The position numbers and the translations under genes are program-made. The notes under the pieces were generated by a model. The model did no database searches and had not been told where the DNA came from. It saw nothing but the letters and a program-made list of their open reading frames with translations. From contig RKSK01000076.1 of assembly GCA_007570915.1 (NCBI GenBank), forward strand, positions 1 through 27,106: a stretch of 27,106 bases of DNA, written 5' to 3'. Below are positions 1-8,569 of the stretch, in pieces. This stretch comes from Cenarchaeum sp. (GTDB taxonomy: Archaea > Thermoproteota > Nitrososphaeria > Nitrososphaerales > Nitrosopumilaceae). Position 1 is the stretch's first letter, and each line of letters begins with the position of its first letter.

Positions 1-141
1 GGCGGGCGCCTGGGCCTCTACCACCTCAACGGCCACAGCGCCACGGTCTCCTCGCGCAAGGCCCCGGAGGCAGCCGAGGCCGTAAACTCCGCGCTCGCGC
101 TGTACAGGGCGGCCGCGGAGGCGGCCCGCGCCCCCTCCTAG
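1..141 (+). CDS. 3' end of an unidentified protein-coding gene (truncated by window edge)
   Basis: The first frame is open from base 1 to a TAG at 139-141 and encodes 46 residues. The tail is alanine-rich and probably helical, ending ALYRAAAEAARAPS. The codon positions are GC-rich in the same way as the neighbouring genes. The stop lies 21 bases before the start of the secretion ATPase, with no TATA box between them, so the two are probably cotranscribed. That would make this gene part of the surface-appendage operon, but the fragment is too short to identify a family. Confidence 0.5.
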   Translation, partial: GGRLGLYHLNGHSATVSSRKAPEAAEAVNSALALYRAAAEAARAPS

Positions 142-162
142 GGGGGCGCCCCGCGAGCGGGA

Positions 163-1728
163 ATGCTGGGGTTCCGCCGGCAGGGCGGCGAGTTTGGCCG
201 CCGGCCGGACATGATGGAGGGCGCCATACGCGACATGATCCGCGACGGCGTGCACAGGGAGCTCCATGCGCTTGACGTGGGCCACGCCTCCGTGCCGCGC
301 ACGATAAGGGAGGCAGACGTCATGGACTCGTACGCCGTCGGCGACGCGCGCGTGTTTGTCACGCGCGACGGGCGCTACATAGTCTCAGAGCCGGAGGTCA
401 CCCCCGAGCTCGAGGGCGCCATACACGCCCTGGCGAGCCACCTCTACATGTCCATGGACGCCGGCGCCGCGGGCCCGCCTGACGCCTCGGAGATCAAGGG
501 CCGCATATGGCAGGCCGCCTCGGAGCTGGGCCTCTCGGGGGTCGTCTCGGCCAACCATGACGAGATCAGCTATTACGTGAGGCGCGCGTACGGGTACTGG
601 AGCCTGGACGTGCTCTTTCGCGACGACAACATCGAGGACATAATGATCCCCGGGAGGGCCGCCGTCGGCGTGGTCCTGCGGGCGCACAAGGGCCACCCAG
701 TGTACCGGACAAACGTCCGCCTCGGGACGGACGCAGAGTTTGACAGCCTCGTCACGCGAATACTCGAAAAGTGCGACGCGCACGCGAGCAACGCCGAGCC
801 CATAGTCGACGCGGTGACGCCCGAGGGGGACCGCGTCTCGGTCGCCTTTAGGCGCGAGGTCTCCGCCGGGACCGCCATGAACGTGCGCAAGTTCTCGCGC
901 ACGCCGCTCACCATAGCGGACCTGATCCGCGGCGGCATGCTCACCCCGATGATGGCCGCATACTGGTGGACGCTCGTGGACGCCATGTCGTTCAACATCG
1001 TGGTCGGCGTGACATCATCAGGCAAGACCACGCTGGCAAACGCGCTCCTTGCGCTTGCGCACCCGGACTGGATGATAGTCACGGTGGAGGACACCCCGGA
1101 GATGCGCCTCCCGCACAGGCACCTCCTCTCGCTGCGCACGCGCGCGTCCGCGCTCAACAAGAGCCTGTCATACCGCATCGAGGACCTCATACCCGTGACG
1201 CTGCGCCACAACCCGCACCTTGTCATAGTCGGCGAGGCGCGCAGCCGCGACGCGATATACGCCGCGTTTGAGAACGCGGCGGCAGGCCACGGCGGGGTCA
1301 CCACGCTCCACGCGCCAAGCGCCAAAAAGACGATCGAGAGGGTCCGGTTTGCGGGCGTCGACAGCACGTACCTCTCGCTCCTCTGGACGGTCTGGCACTG
1401 CCGCGAGGTCCGGTCCCCGAGGCACGGGAGGGCCGTCCGGCGCGTCTCCGGCGTGGTCGAGGTCAGCATGGATCACGGCGACGGGCCGGAGCCGCGCATG
1501 GACACGATATTCGGGCATGACGCGCTTGGCGACACGTTCACCGAGTACAGCCCGCGCGGGCTCCTCGCCAAGAGCGCGAGGCTGCGCGAGGCCGCCGAGA
1601 GCCTCGGGACGGAGGACCCCGCCGCCGACCTTGGGCGCCGCGTCTCCATACTCGAGGAGTGCGTCGCGTCAAACCCGCGCTCGCCATCCGAGGTGATGCG
1701 CGCGACGGCCATGTACTATCGCGCTTAA
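163..1728 (+). CDS. Type II/IV secretion system ATPase (VirB11/TadA/FlaI/GspE superfamily)
   Basis: This 521-residue protein is a cytoplasmic hexameric-type ATPase that would power assembly of a type IV pilus-like structure or secretion. Visible motifs are the Walker A GVTSSGKTT at residues 282-290 (Lys288), an Asp-box-like VEDTPEMRL stretch after it, the Walker B NPHLVIVGEAR with Gly357-Glu358, and the His-box GHGGVTTLHA with His376 and His383. The N-terminal half (about 1-230) is the usual divergent N-terminal region; SNAEPIVDAVTPEGDRVS matches the conserved segment before the catalytic domain. ATG 163 is the first start after the upstream gene; ATG 211 is a possible alternative. The TAA stop overlaps the TATA box of the VirB4-like gene that follows. 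The family is secure; whether the machine exports pilins, DNA or proteins cannot be told from this gene. Confidence 0.9.
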   Translation: MLGFRRQGGEFGRRPDMMEGAIRDMIRDGVHRELHALDVGHASVPRTIREADVMDSYAVGDARVFVTRDGRYIVSEPEVTPELEGAIHALASHLYMSMDAGAAGPPDASEIKGRIWQAASELGLSGVVSANHDEISYYVRRAYGYWSLDVLFRDDNIEDIMIPGRAAVGVVLRAHKGHPVYRTNVRLGTDAEFDSLVTRILEKCDAHASNAEPIVDAVTPEGDRVSVAFRREVSAGTAMNVRKFSRTPLTIADLIRGGMLTPMMAAYWWTLVDAMSFNIVVGVTSSGKTTLANALLALAHPDWMIVTVEDTPEMRLPHRHLLSLRTRASALNKSLSYRIEDLIPVTLRHNPHLVIVGEARSRDAIYAAFENAAAGHGGVTTLHAPSAKKTIERVRFAGVDSTYLSLLWTVWHCREVRSPRHGRAVRRVSGVVEVSMDHGDGPEPRMDTIFGHDALGDTFTEYSPRGLLAKSARLREAAESLGTEDPAADLGRRVSILEECVASNPRSPSEVMRATAMYYRA

Positions 1729-1730
1729 AT
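1725..1730 (+). promoter_or_regulatory. TATA box (TTAAAT) for the VirB4-like gene
   Basis: TTAAAT lies in otherwise GC-rich sequence and overlaps the TAA stop (1726-1728) of the ATPase gene. Its centre is 25.5 bases before ATG 1753. That is the spacing expected for an archaeal TATA box with transcription starting at or next to the start codon. It supports ATG 1753 over the in-frame TTG at 1738. Confidence 0.6.
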
Positions 1731-1752
1731 TGGATTTTTGCGCGTGCGCTCG

Positions 1753-3645
1753 ATGCCAACGGACGGGGCCGCGCGCGACCCGCGCACAGAGCTGATGGAC
1801 CGGCGCTACGTCTACAGGATATACCCCGTGAACCTCGACGGCATGCACGACGACGAGCGCGCAAAGGCGCTCTCGGGCTTTTCTGCGCTCCTCCTCGGGA
1901 TAACGAGGCCCATGGCGATATGGGTCTCGCGCAGGCCCGTGGAGGTCGAGGTCGGGGACCGCACGGTGAGGATGGTGGTCCCGGAGGCCCACCTCGCCTC
2001 ATCCGAGCCGCTTGACTCGGCGCTCGGCCCGTCGGGCCTCCAGTTCACGGTGAGCTCCGGCCTCGCGAGGCCGGCGGTCCGCAGGCACTCCCTGCGCGGC
2101 CTGGAGCTGGCCGACGGGCGCACGGCGCGCTGCTTTGCGTTCTACTCCCTGCCTAGCGCGCTGCCGCCGGCGTGGATAATGGACCTGATGAACATGGGCG
2201 TCGACGCCCACGCGGGGGGCGCGCACGAGCGCCTCCTCGAGGCCGCATGCGTGGCGATCCGCCCGATCGAGCAGCACATAGCGGCCACGCGGATGCGCGG
2301 GTTCACCGAGAACCTAAAGGTGATCGCGGCGCGCGACGCCGCCGAGTCGGCCCAGCTCGAGGCCGCGCAGCGCATCACGACCATGCTCTCCAACAACCGC
2401 ACGCGCCTCTTTGGCGTCACCGTCACGGCGATCCTCGCCGGCAAGGCCGACGAGCTGCAGAGGCGGGAGAGGCGCCTGGCGATGTACTGCAAGCAGAGCT
2501 TCTGCAAGGTTGACGCCCCCGCCGCGCTGCACCTTGACCTGTGGAACGCGCGCGACTCGACCGGCGCCGACCTGACGCTTGACCTTGACAGCATGCCCCC
2601 CCTCTTCGCGTTTGCCTCCAACGACCTCATGGAGACGCCGGGGGGGATAGCGATCGGCACGTCGTCGCACACGGGCGCGCCGATAATATTCAACTACCGC
2701 ATGAGGCCAAACTACAACACGGCGATAATAGGGTGGTCCGGCGCGGGCAAGTCGTTCCTGACAAAGATGCTCGCGCGCCGCTTTTTGCGCAAAAACCCGG
2801 ACGCCACGCTGCTGGGAATAGACCCAAAGAGCGAGTACGCCGCGGGGCTCTCGGACGTGGAGGGGATGAGGATAGTGGACGTGGAGATGTCGCGGCAGCT
2901 GGGGTTTGACCCGTTCAGGATCTTTGACGACAACCCGACGCTGGCCGCCGGCTTTCTTGCCGACATTGCCGACGTGGGAGGGGACGTCAAGGCGCGCAAG
3001 GCCTTCAAGGCAGTGGCGCAGGGGTGCTCCTCGCTGGCCGACATGTACGGCCACCTGCGCGAGATGGGCGAGGGCAGGGACTACCACACCTACCTTGACG
3101 ACTTTGTGAGGGGAGGGCAGTCCGAGGTGTTTAGGGGGGAAGCGACGTTTGGGAACCGCACGATCCTGGCGTTCAATGACGCCAGCGAGGACGACGAGCG
3201 CATACTCCTCCTGCTCTCGCTCGGCAAGTTCTGGAAGATGATCCGCTCAATGCCGCGCCACGTGCCCAAGCTGCTCATAATCGACGAGGGCTGGAAGCTC
3301 TTTAGGCACCGCAGCATAGCGCAGTATGTCATGTCCATAGCGAAGCTCGGCAGGGCGTACAACGTCTGGTGCATATTCATAGTGCAGGAGCTCAGCGACA
3401 TGGTGAGCACGGTGGAGGGAAAGTCGTACCTGAACAACGCGGGCACAAAGTTCCTGATGAAGAACACCGAGTCCGAGGCGCAGATGCTCCTGGAGCACAT
3501 GGGCCTCTCCGAGGAGGAGAGGGACACGATAACCGCCTTTGACACGGGCGAGTGCCTCCTCCTGACCGACAGGCACCGCCTCCTCGTGAGCATAGAGCCC
3601 CTCCATGACGAGTATGAGATGTTTGACACAAACCCAAACTCGTGA
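1753..3645 (+). CDS. VirB4-like (TraC/HerA-superfamily) secretion ATPase
   Basis: This 630-residue protein is related to VirB4/TraC ATPases of type IV secretion and conjugation systems. The C-terminal motor domain has a Walker A, GWSGAGKS, at residues 327-334 (Lys333). The Walker B KLLIIDEGWKL contains Asp511-Glu512, and a conserved QELSDM follows as the strand after Walker B. The N-terminal half (about 1-290) resembles the VirB4 N-terminal domain and has no obvious membrane helix, so the protein is probably peripheral on the cytoplasmic face. ATG 1753 was chosen from TATA spacing; TTG 1738 would overlap the promoter. The pairing with a VirB11/TadA-type ATPase and pilin-like proteins suggests a hybrid between a type IV pilus and a type IV secretion machine. 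A conjugative role is possible, but no relaxase or coupling protein is in the window. Confidence 0.85.
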   Translation: MPTDGAARDPRTELMDRRYVYRIYPVNLDGMHDDERAKALSGFSALLLGITRPMAIWVSRRPVEVEVGDRTVRMVVPEAHLASSEPLDSALGPSGLQFTVSSGLARPAVRRHSLRGLELADGRTARCFAFYSLPSALPPAWIMDLMNMGVDAHAGGAHERLLEAACVAIRPIEQHIAATRMRGFTENLKVIAARDAAESAQLEAAQRITTMLSNNRTRLFGVTVTAILAGKADELQRRERRLAMYCKQSFCKVDAPAALHLDLWNARDSTGADLTLDLDSMPPLFAFASNDLMETPGGIAIGTSSHTGAPIIFNYRMRPNYNTAIIGWSGAGKSFLTKMLARRFLRKNPDATLLGIDPKSEYAAGLSDVEGMRIVDVEMSRQLGFDPFRIFDDNPTLAAGFLADIADVGGDVKARKAFKAVAQGCSSLADMYGHLREMGEGRDYHTYLDDFVRGGQSEVFRGEATFGNRTILAFNDASEDDERILLLLSLGKFWKMIRSMPRHVPKLLIIDEGWKLFRHRSIAQYVMSIAKLGRAYNVWCIFIVQELSDMVSTVEGKSYLNNAGTKFLMKNTESEAQMLLEHMGLSEEERDTITAFDTGECLLLTDRHRLLVSIEPLHDEYEMFDTNPNS

Positions 3646-3675
3646 GCGCCGCGCCGCCGCGGGGGGCGCGCGCGC

Positions 3676-4152
3676 ATGACCGCGATGGTCTCCATGGCCC
3701 TCGCCGTCATGGTGACCGCCGGCCTCGCGCTTGCCGCCGCCGACCACCTCTCCGAGCGCGTCGGGCAGGCCTCCTCGCGCCCCGAGATATCGGCCTCCGG
3801 CCTTGGCCTCGAGTCCATCGGGGCGGGCCACGCGATCCTGCACGGCATGGTGGCGAACCCGGGGACAGTCGCCGTGCGCGTCTCGTCGGTGAGCGTGGCC
3901 GGCCCCGTGGCCGGGACGTGCGACGCCGGCGCGTGCGCCCTCGAGCTCTCCGTGGCGCGGGCCGGCGGGCCGCCGTGCGCGGTGGGGGGCGAGGGCAGCC
4001 CGTGCACGCTGCTGCCCGGCGAGGCCATGGCCATAGGCCCGTCGGTCCACGCAATCGGCGTCGCGCCGCGCGAGCGCTACGTGGTCATGGTGACCGCCGA
4101 GCCGGACTCGGGCGGCTCGGTGTCGCTTGCGAGGGGGGTCTTGGCGAGGTGA
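3676..4152 (+). CDS. Small pilin-like (FlaF/FlaG-like) secreted protein
   Basis: This 158-residue protein has a short N-terminus followed at once by a hydrophobic helix (about residues 4-22). A beta-rich extracellular domain with four cysteines follows (CDAGAC and two later). This layout is typical of archaeal type IV pilins and flagellar accessory FlaF/FlaG-like proteins. The stretch around VANPGTVAVRVSSVSV resembles their beta-sandwich. No clear class III prepilin cleavage site is seen, so it may be retained as a membrane-anchored subunit. Three ATGs (3676, 3685, 3697) could serve as start. The gene lies 30 bases after the VirB4-like gene and overlaps the next gene by 4 bases (GTGA), so it is probably in the same operon. 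The family call rests on architecture only. Confidence 0.65.
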   Translation: MTAMVSMALAVMVTAGLALAAADHLSERVGQASSRPEISASGLGLESIGAGHAILHGMVANPGTVAVRVSSVSVAGPVAGTCDAGACALELSVARAGGPPCAVGGEGSPCTLLPGEAMAIGPSVHAIGVAPRERYVVMVTAEPDSGGSVSLARGVLAR

Positions 4153-4649
4153 GCCGCGTGCGCGCGCGCCTGGCCTCGGAGATTGTGGGGTTTGCGATGC
4201 TCTTTGGGATCGTCGCCGCCGCCGGCGCGGCCCTCCTCCACTTTGTGGGCGAGGGCCTCGAGTCCGCCGGCGTGGCATCCGAGTCGGCGATGCGCCAGAG
4301 GATCTCGAGGCTCGGCGAGACGCTGCGCGTCATACGCGCCGAGGCGCCCGAGTCCGCCGCGCCGGCCCCGTGGACCGCGAGGGTGGAGGCGGTCAACGCC
4401 GGCGACTCTGAGATTGTGATTGACGCGGTGCACTACTCGCACGGCGGCGCAATCACCTCGTCGGCGGGGTGCGAGACGATGCAAAAGGTGGGCGGCGCGG
4501 GGGCCGGGGGGGCCTGCGCGCTTGAGGCGGGCATGCTGTCTGACCTGCGCTTTAGCCCCGCGCCGGACGCGGGGATATCCGGGGACGGCGTGGGGGTGCT
4601 CGTGGTCACGAGGGCCGGCAACGCGATATGGCTGGTGGGCGGCCCATGA
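4149..4649 (+). CDS. Second small pilin-like protein
   Basis: This 166-residue protein starts at GTG 4149, overlapping the previous TGA by 4 bases. A basic N-terminus (SRVRARLASE) precedes a hydrophobic segment of about 20 residues (IVGFAMLFGIVAAAGAALL). Then come a short helical stretch and a beta-rich domain with a cysteine pair (GCETM and GACAL). The basic-then-Ser-Glu-then-helix N-terminus is the pattern of archaeal pilin-like proteins. The frame is open further upstream, but that part is a shadow of the previous gene. The TGA stop overlaps the ATG of the next gene (ATGA), so translational coupling is likely. Probably a minor pilin or accessory subunit of the appendage powered by the two upstream ATPases; that role is inferred. 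Confidence 0.65.
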   Translation: MSRVRARLASEIVGFAMLFGIVAAAGAALLHFVGEGLESAGVASESAMRQRISRLGETLRVIRAEAPESAAPAPWTARVEAVNAGDSEIVIDAVHYSHGGAITSSAGCETMQKVGGAGAGGACALEAGMLSDLRFSPAPDAGISGDGVGVLVVTRAGNAIWLVGGP

Positions 4650-7099
4650 GGGCAGCGCGCGCGCTGGCCCTTGCGGCCGCCGCGGCCATCGCCGCCGCGC
4701 ATGCCGGCGACGCCTGCGCGCAGGGGGCCGCCGGCGACACGCTCCACTCGCAGCAGCACACGGCGGGCAGCGACAGGGTCTACATACACACAAAGCACTA
4801 CACGTACATACGCGAGGCGTGCAAGGTGCACACGTCGCTGGACATAATGCCGGTCATGCACGGCCCCCACAGGAGAAACAACCCCGACAGGACGTTCTAC
4901 CCGGGGGACGCGCTGGCGTACAGGACGGGCATGGGCGTGGAGGGGTGCAGCGCCGTCAAGTCCTGCCCCGTCGAGGTTCCCGGCGGCGAGGGCGAGTGCT
5001 CCGCCCCGCGGGTAAAGTGCTCCTATAGCCGCCGCGGCGGGTGCCGCCCGTCGGGGTTTGAGGGCCTCGCTGGGGGCGGCCCGGGCAGCGAGAGCGGCGA
5101 GGTCGCGCTGCCCACGGACATTTACGGGCCCGACGAGTCGTACCGCGTGGCAAAGCGCGCCTACGCAATGGCCGAGGTCACGGTGATACTGCACGGAAAG
5201 CTCCACACCGGATACCACACGTTTGCCTCCGAGTCGGCCTTTCCTGTCCGCGTGCTGGACCCCGGCCTGTCCATCACGCTGTCGCACATGCCCCTGGCGG
5301 ACGCCGAGGGGCACACGGCCGCAAACCTCGACGGGACCTACTATGTGTGGGATCCCATAAACGTGGTCCACGAGGTGGACTATGCGTGGAAGACGGAGAG
5401 GATTGGCACGATCTCCGCGACGCACTCAAAGGCGCACGGGATCCTGGACCTGGTGCAGGAGCTCGAGTGCCGGGAGGCCTCGTGCACGCTAGTGGCCGGC
5501 GGAATCCGCTCGTACGACCCGCTGCCAGTCGCGCACGGGTACGCCGGGGGCTCGTCGCTGTACAACTCGTCATGCGCCGTGGGCGCGACGCTGGATCCGG
5601 CCTCGGCGGCATGCTCAGAGTACCACGCGCGCCACACGGTCTCGTACACCGCCTCCGTCCGCAACGCGGTCACGGGCACGCCGATACGCACGGGCGAGGC
5701 CCGCGCGCACTCTGTGGCAGAGGAGACCAGGCCGCTCATCGTGCGCTACGACCCGCAGTTTGGGGAGCCCTACGCCTATGTCTCGCTGGCCGACGCGGCG
5801 CGCGAGGAGGGCGACTGGGCATGGTCAAAGAGGCACGTCATGGCCGTGAGGTACCTCGGGTCGGCGGGCGGGGGGCAGGACGACGCCGGCGCCGGCCCGC
5901 ACGGGATGCGCAGGGCGCTCCTAAACGTCCTGGACTACGAGGGCACGGCGCGCTACCTCACCGGCGAGATCGGCATAGGGGTGGCCCTGGCCTGGAACGC
6001 CACGGGCGGGCCGTCGGGCCGCGACGCCGAGAGGTGCACGCCGCACGACGCGGGCCTCGTCGAGGGCGCGCTGCGCCTGGGCCGCAAGCCGGCCTCGGCA
6101 ATGTTCACGCAGGCCTCGTACGGCCGCGCCTACCTGGAATACCCAATCTCGGGGTTTATGGTCGCCAACGGCGCGGACACGGCGACGCTGCGCAACACCG
6201 TCCTGACGGGGGGGTTTGGCGGGCACGAGCTGCGCGAGCTCGTCTCGTACAACTATACCTACCCGCGCGCGCGCTTTGCGGTGCCCGCAAGCGTCGCACT
6301 CGTGGGCAGCGGGGGGCCGGCCGAGGAGGGGAGCGTGTCGGCGGAGATCGTGCCCACCGCCGTCGCAGGCGCGTTTGGGGCCACGGAGGGGCCGTCCTAC
6401 CTGCATGACCGCATATGCGAGAGCGCCACGCTCGAGTCCGGCGACGCCGAGATCGCCAACATGGTCGTCTCGGACATGTACCCGCGCGAGATGCGCGTGG
6501 ACTCGACGACGCCCCGCGCGGACTATGTCCTAAACCGCACGGGGGTCTCGTTTACGGACGTGTACGCGCTTGCGGCCGGCAGCGTCGCCGAGCTTGGCTC
6601 CAACGCGATATACGAGGCCCCCTCGTCATACGTCTTTTCATATGGCGCCACTCGCGCGGGGGAGTCTCGCACGCGCAGCCTGACTGCGGCGGTCCTGTTC
6701 ACGTCCCCCATAGTGGAGATCGCCAACATGGACGCGGGCAACGCGATCGACTATGCCGTGTCGTGCCCGCAGTGCGCCCACACCACGCTGCAGGCCAGGC
6801 CGCGCGCGGCCTTTGGCGACGTCGTCTCCGTGGAGGTCAACGGCAAGCGCTCCGGGGTGTCGTGCTCGGAGGCGCACGGCTGCACGGTCTCGGCCGTCAA
6901 GGGCGCAGACAACGAGGTCACGCTCACCAACGCGTGGGGAGGGACCGCGCGGGCGACGGTCTTTGTGGGGGCGGTTGACGCCGACGAGGGCCTCGGGTTC
7001 GACGTTGGCGCAGCCATGCTCGCCGCCGTCATCGCCGTGGCCGCGCTTGCCGCATGGCGCCTTGCGGGCCGCCTTGCCGACATGGTTGCCGCGCGCTAG
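4646..7099 (+). CDS. Large secreted, C-terminally anchored surface protein of unknown function
   Basis: This 817-residue protein begins with a clear Sec signal peptide (MRAARALALAAAAAIAAAHA, then ACAQG). It ends with a hydrophobic anchor at about residues 786-806 and a short basic tail, so the bulk is outside the cell. A cysteine-rich N-terminal region (about 50-135) and a later CPQC...C...C group suggest disulfides. Several NxS/T sequons (for example YNYT) would suit archaeal N-glycosylation. I recognise no enzyme motif. ATG 4646 is preferred over ATG 4628 because it gives a proper signal peptide and a 4-base ATGA overlap with the pilin-like gene upstream. As the last gene of the VirB4 operon it may be a structural or adhesive component exposed with the pilin-like proteins. 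Confidence 0.7.
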   Translation: MRAARALALAAAAAIAAAHAGDACAQGAAGDTLHSQQHTAGSDRVYIHTKHYTYIREACKVHTSLDIMPVMHGPHRRNNPDRTFYPGDALAYRTGMGVEGCSAVKSCPVEVPGGEGECSAPRVKCSYSRRGGCRPSGFEGLAGGGPGSESGEVALPTDIYGPDESYRVAKRAYAMAEVTVILHGKLHTGYHTFASESAFPVRVLDPGLSITLSHMPLADAEGHTAANLDGTYYVWDPINVVHEVDYAWKTERIGTISATHSKAHGILDLVQELECREASCTLVAGGIRSYDPLPVAHGYAGGSSLYNSSCAVGATLDPASAACSEYHARHTVSYTASVRNAVTGTPIRTGEARAHSVAEETRPLIVRYDPQFGEPYAYVSLADAAREEGDWAWSKRHVMAVRYLGSAGGGQDDAGAGPHGMRRALLNVLDYEGTARYLTGEIGIGVALAWNATGGPSGRDAERCTPHDAGLVEGALRLGRKPASAMFTQASYGRAYLEYPISGFMVANGADTATLRNTVLTGGFGGHELRELVSYNYTYPRARFAVPASVALVGSGGPAEEGSVSAEIVPTAVAGAFGATEGPSYLHDRICESATLESGDAEIANMVVSDMYPREMRVDSTTPRADYVLNRTGVSFTDVYALAAGSVAELGSNAIYEAPSSYVFSYGATRAGESRTRSLTAAVLFTSPIVEIANMDAGNAIDYAVSCPQCAHTTLQARPRAAFGDVVSVEVNGKRSGVSCSEAHGCTVSAVKGADNEVTLTNAWGGTARATVFVGAVDADEGLGFDVGAAMLAAVIAVAALAAWRLAGRLADMVAAR

Positions 7100-7101
7100 G
7101 G

Positions 7102-7127
7102 CGCCCGCGGGCGGGGCCGCGCGGCCC
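7102..7127 (+). promoter_or_regulatory. Two adjacent perfect palindromes between operons
   Basis: CGCCCGCGGGCG (7102-7113) and GGGCCGCGCGGCCC (7114-7127) are each perfect palindromes lying side by side in the 69-base gap. They are followed by T-rich sequence that contains the TATA box. They could be a regulator site or the stem of a transcript end for the upstream operon. In such GC-rich DNA short palindromes also arise by chance. Confidence 0.35.
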
Positions 7128-7135
7128 GTTTCCCC

Positions 7136-7141
7136 TTTTAT
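7136..7141 (+). promoter_or_regulatory. TATA box (TTTTAT) for the second surface-protein operon
   Basis: TTTTAT stands out in the GC-rich gap, with its centre 30.5 bases before ATG 7169. The same distance is seen for the two promoters of the repeat-protein genes at 19638 and 21510. It supports ATG 7169 as the first codon and separates the 7169-14566 genes from the VirB4 operon. Confidence 0.5.
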
Positions 7142-7168
7142 CCAAAATCTGCGCGCACGCCTGCGTGC

Positions 7169-8569
7169 ATGGAAGTGGCCGGCAGAATGAAGGCGTTGGC
7201 GCGTGGGCACACGCGAGGTGCCCGTGGCGGGCGCCCCCGCGCCGTGTGGGGGCGGGCCGCCCTCGCCGCCCTTGCCGCCCTAGCGGCATGCCCGTCGCCG
7301 GCCCTGGCCGTGCCCGGCGAGCTGCCCCGCGCCGGGGTGCCCACGTGGCACCTCGGCGAGGGCCTCGCCGAGGGCGACTCGTTCACGTACCTGCTGTGCG
7401 CCGGCCACGACCTGCCGTCGATCGCCTCAAGGTGCGTCACGGCGCGCCTCGAGTTTGTCGCGGTCCTCGACGAGTGGCACGGGCCGGTGTGGGTGGCCCA
7501 GGCGCGCTTTGGCGTCCCCGGCGGGCCCGGCCCTGGCCAGGACGCGGTCCTGAGGATCGGCGCCGAGGGGAGGCTTGGCGTGTCAGCCGACGCGCGCCAC
7601 GGCGCCATGGTCTCGGTCATGCGCGAGACGCTCCTCTGGATCGACGCGCACGCCGGCCGCCACGAGCCCAGGGGCCTCGCCGTCGGCGAGGCATGGGGCG
7701 AGGGCGACGGCGCCCTCCACGTGCTGGCAGTCGGCATCGAGGAGGTGGGGGGCGCCGAGGCAGAGGTGGCAAGCGTGGGGTACCCCGGCCGGCCCGGCAC
7801 GCTAATCCGCGTGGCCGACGGGTTTCCGTTTCCGCTCGACGCCAGGGTCTACGGCCGGCTCGGCCCAGTCGAGCGCCTCGTGCTCGAGGTGGAGCTCGTG
7901 GCGCACTCGCGCCACGCGCAGGGGGACGGCCATGGCTCGCGGGGCGCAGCCGGCGCGCCGGGGGCCGCGGCGGATGATGGGGGGACCGAGACGGAGACGC
8001 TCGTGGCCTCGGACACGCGCGGCGCCGCCGAGGCCATAGCGCGCGCGTGCGGCGAGGCCGACGGGACGCAGGAGACCGTGGCCGAGCTCTGCGCAGGGGG
8101 CGCGACAGGCCCCGCGTGGGGGCGGCCGTGGGGCGCGGGATGGCCCGGCCCGCCAGGCGAGCCGCCCGGCGAGCCGCCCGGCGGCGCCTGGGGGGACTGG
8201 CGCGCGGCATGCTCGGGAAGCTTGCTGGAGGCGACGTGCTACCGGGGCATCGTCACGTCCGCTGACGGGGCGACGCTGGGCATAGACGGCGTGCCCACGC
8301 GCCTCTCGCTGGTGCAGGCCGGCCCCGGGGACGGCGCCTCCTCGCTCCTCCTCTCCGAGTGCGAGCCGGGCTCGTGGGTGACGGTTGACATTGACGACGC
8401 CATGCCCATAGACGCCGCCGGCCTGCCGGTGGCCGCGGTCCACTGCGGGGGCGGCGGGCCGGTCAACGCGGTGATGGCCTCCTCGGAGCACGCCACAATC
8501 GACGAGGCCTCGTGCGCCGCGTCCGAGTTTGCGCTCCACGAGTGGGCCGCGCGGGGGTGTGGTGGCTAG
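7169..8569 (+). CDS. Secreted protein with C-terminal degenerate staphylococcal-nuclease-like domain
   Basis: This 466-residue protein has a long basic n-region, then an Ala/Leu-rich signal segment ending near PALAVPGE (about residues 30-50). A middle domain (about 55-250) resembles an unnamed thaumarchaeal secreted domain. A low-complexity linker contains three PPGE-type units (8150-8185). From about residue 341 the order of elements matches an SNase/thermonuclease fold: CYRGIVTSADGATLGIDG, an Arg at 378, GSWVTVDIDDA, LPVAAVHC, and a final DEASCAASEF...W...GCGG. The usual DGDT is DGAT (Ala368) and the DTPE region is QAGP, so catalysis is probably lost. The TAG stop overlaps a possible GTG start of the next gene. 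Likely a surface or binding protein of the appendage locus; the SNase-like assignment is from motif pattern alone. Confidence 0.6.
   Translation: MEVAGRMKALARGHTRGARGGRPRAVWGRAALAALAALAACPSPALAVPGELPRAGVPTWHLGEGLAEGDSFTYLLCAGHDLPSIASRCVTARLEFVAVLDEWHGPVWVAQARFGVPGGPGPGQDAVLRIGAEGRLGVSADARHGAMVSVMRETLLWIDAHAGRHEPRGLAVGEAWGEGDGALHVLAVGIEEVGGAEAEVASVGYPGRPGTLIRVADGFPFPLDARVYGRLGPVERLVLEVELVAHSRHAQGDGHGSRGAAGAPGAAADDGGTETETLVASDTRGAAEAIARACGEADGTQETVAELCAGGATGPAWGRPWGAGWPGPPGEPPGEPPGGAWGDWRAACSGSLLEATCYRGIVTSADGATLGIDGVPTRLSLVQAGPGDGASSLLLSECEPGSWVTVDIDDAMPIDAAGLPVAAVHCGGGGPVNAVMASSEHATIDEASCAASEFALHEWAARGCGG

Noticed and set aside
573..1469. A 298-codon - strand frame opposite the secretion ATPase
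   Set aside because: The ATPase motifs on the + strand are unmistakable; the antisense product has no recognisable pattern.
3642..4148. Upstream extension of the second pilin-like gene
   Set aside because: That part is an Arg-rich out-of-frame shadow of the first pilin-like gene; GTG 4149 gives the proper N-terminus.
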